From: Gudongella sp964607545
Lineage (GTDB): Bacteria > Bacillota > Clostridia > Tissierellales > Tissierellaceae
Direction: 5' to 3'
Assembly (NCBI GenBank): GCA_964607545.1
Contig: CAZSLV010000101.1
Coordinates: forward strand, 1-6,511
DNA: 6,511 bases
Shown: one piece after another, positions 6,484 to 6,511 of the stretch
How positions within the stretch are numbered: position 1 is the first letter of the stretch
Layout of the letters: the number at the start of each line of letters is the position of its first letter
Notes under the pieces: generated by a model
What the model saw: the letters and a program-made list of their open reading frames with translations, nothing else
Told to the model about the DNA's origin: nothing
Database searches by the model: none
Translations under genes and position numbers: made by a program

Positions 6484-6511
6484 GTCATCCAGAGCGAAAG
6501 CGAAGGATCTT
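6484..6511 (-). repeat. Related repeat unit running off the window edge
   Basis: Read on the minus strand it is AAGATCCTTCGCTTTCGCTC then TGGATGAC. This is the same plan (AAGATyCTTCG ... GAATGAC or GGATGAC) as the first half of copy B, which lies 6 bases away. It suggests a small array of such units continuing to the right. Confidence 0.65.

Overview
The window is AT-rich, with strong GGAGG-type ribosome binding sites, an SLH-domain surface protein and the small-protein trio DUF1659 / DUF2922 / YvrJ. Together these point to a Gram-positive, low-GC member of the Bacillota, most likely an anaerobic Clostridia/Tissierellia-type bacterium. No rRNA, tRNA, CRISPR array, phage gene or transposase was seen. 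A run of exactly 100 N (3612-3711) marks a draft-assembly gap.

Layout. Positions 1-350 are AT-rich and non-coding. On the + strand, 411-3362 encodes a secreted 983-residue protein with three N-terminal SLH modules and about seven repeated Ig-like (SbsC/Big_5-type) beta-sandwich modules. It has a TATAAT box and a strong Shine-Dalgarno sequence. A 13-bp perfect hairpin (3372-3403) with T runs on both sides separates it from the converging minus-strand genes and probably terminates both.

On the minus strand, transcribed right to left, lie DUF1659 (4264-4043), DUF2922 (4010-3792) and a YvrJ-family single-pass membrane peptide (3544-3407). These are conserved small Firmicutes proteins of unknown function and probably form one operon. 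An interspersed repeat and the assembly gap sit between DUF2922 and YvrJ. Further right, also on the minus strand, 6282-4531 encodes a secreted 5'-nucleotidase/metallophosphoesterase of the UshA type. It carries a Pro/Glu-rich linker and one C-terminal LysM domain, and it has its own long terminator (4427-4479).

Repeats. A 73-74 bp interspersed element occurs in inverted orientation at 3712-3785 and 6405-6477. Its 24-bp end is found again at 3588-3611, left of the gap. A related unit runs off the right edge (6484-6511), and a degraded GC-rich remnant may lie at 4380-4409.

How the genes relate. Two products are built for the cell surface but anchored differently: SLH modules bind secondary wall polymer and LysM binds peptidoglycan. 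The nucleotidase would release phosphate and nucleosides from extracellular nucleotides. The microprotein trio is the least understood part and the best candidate for an undescribed system.
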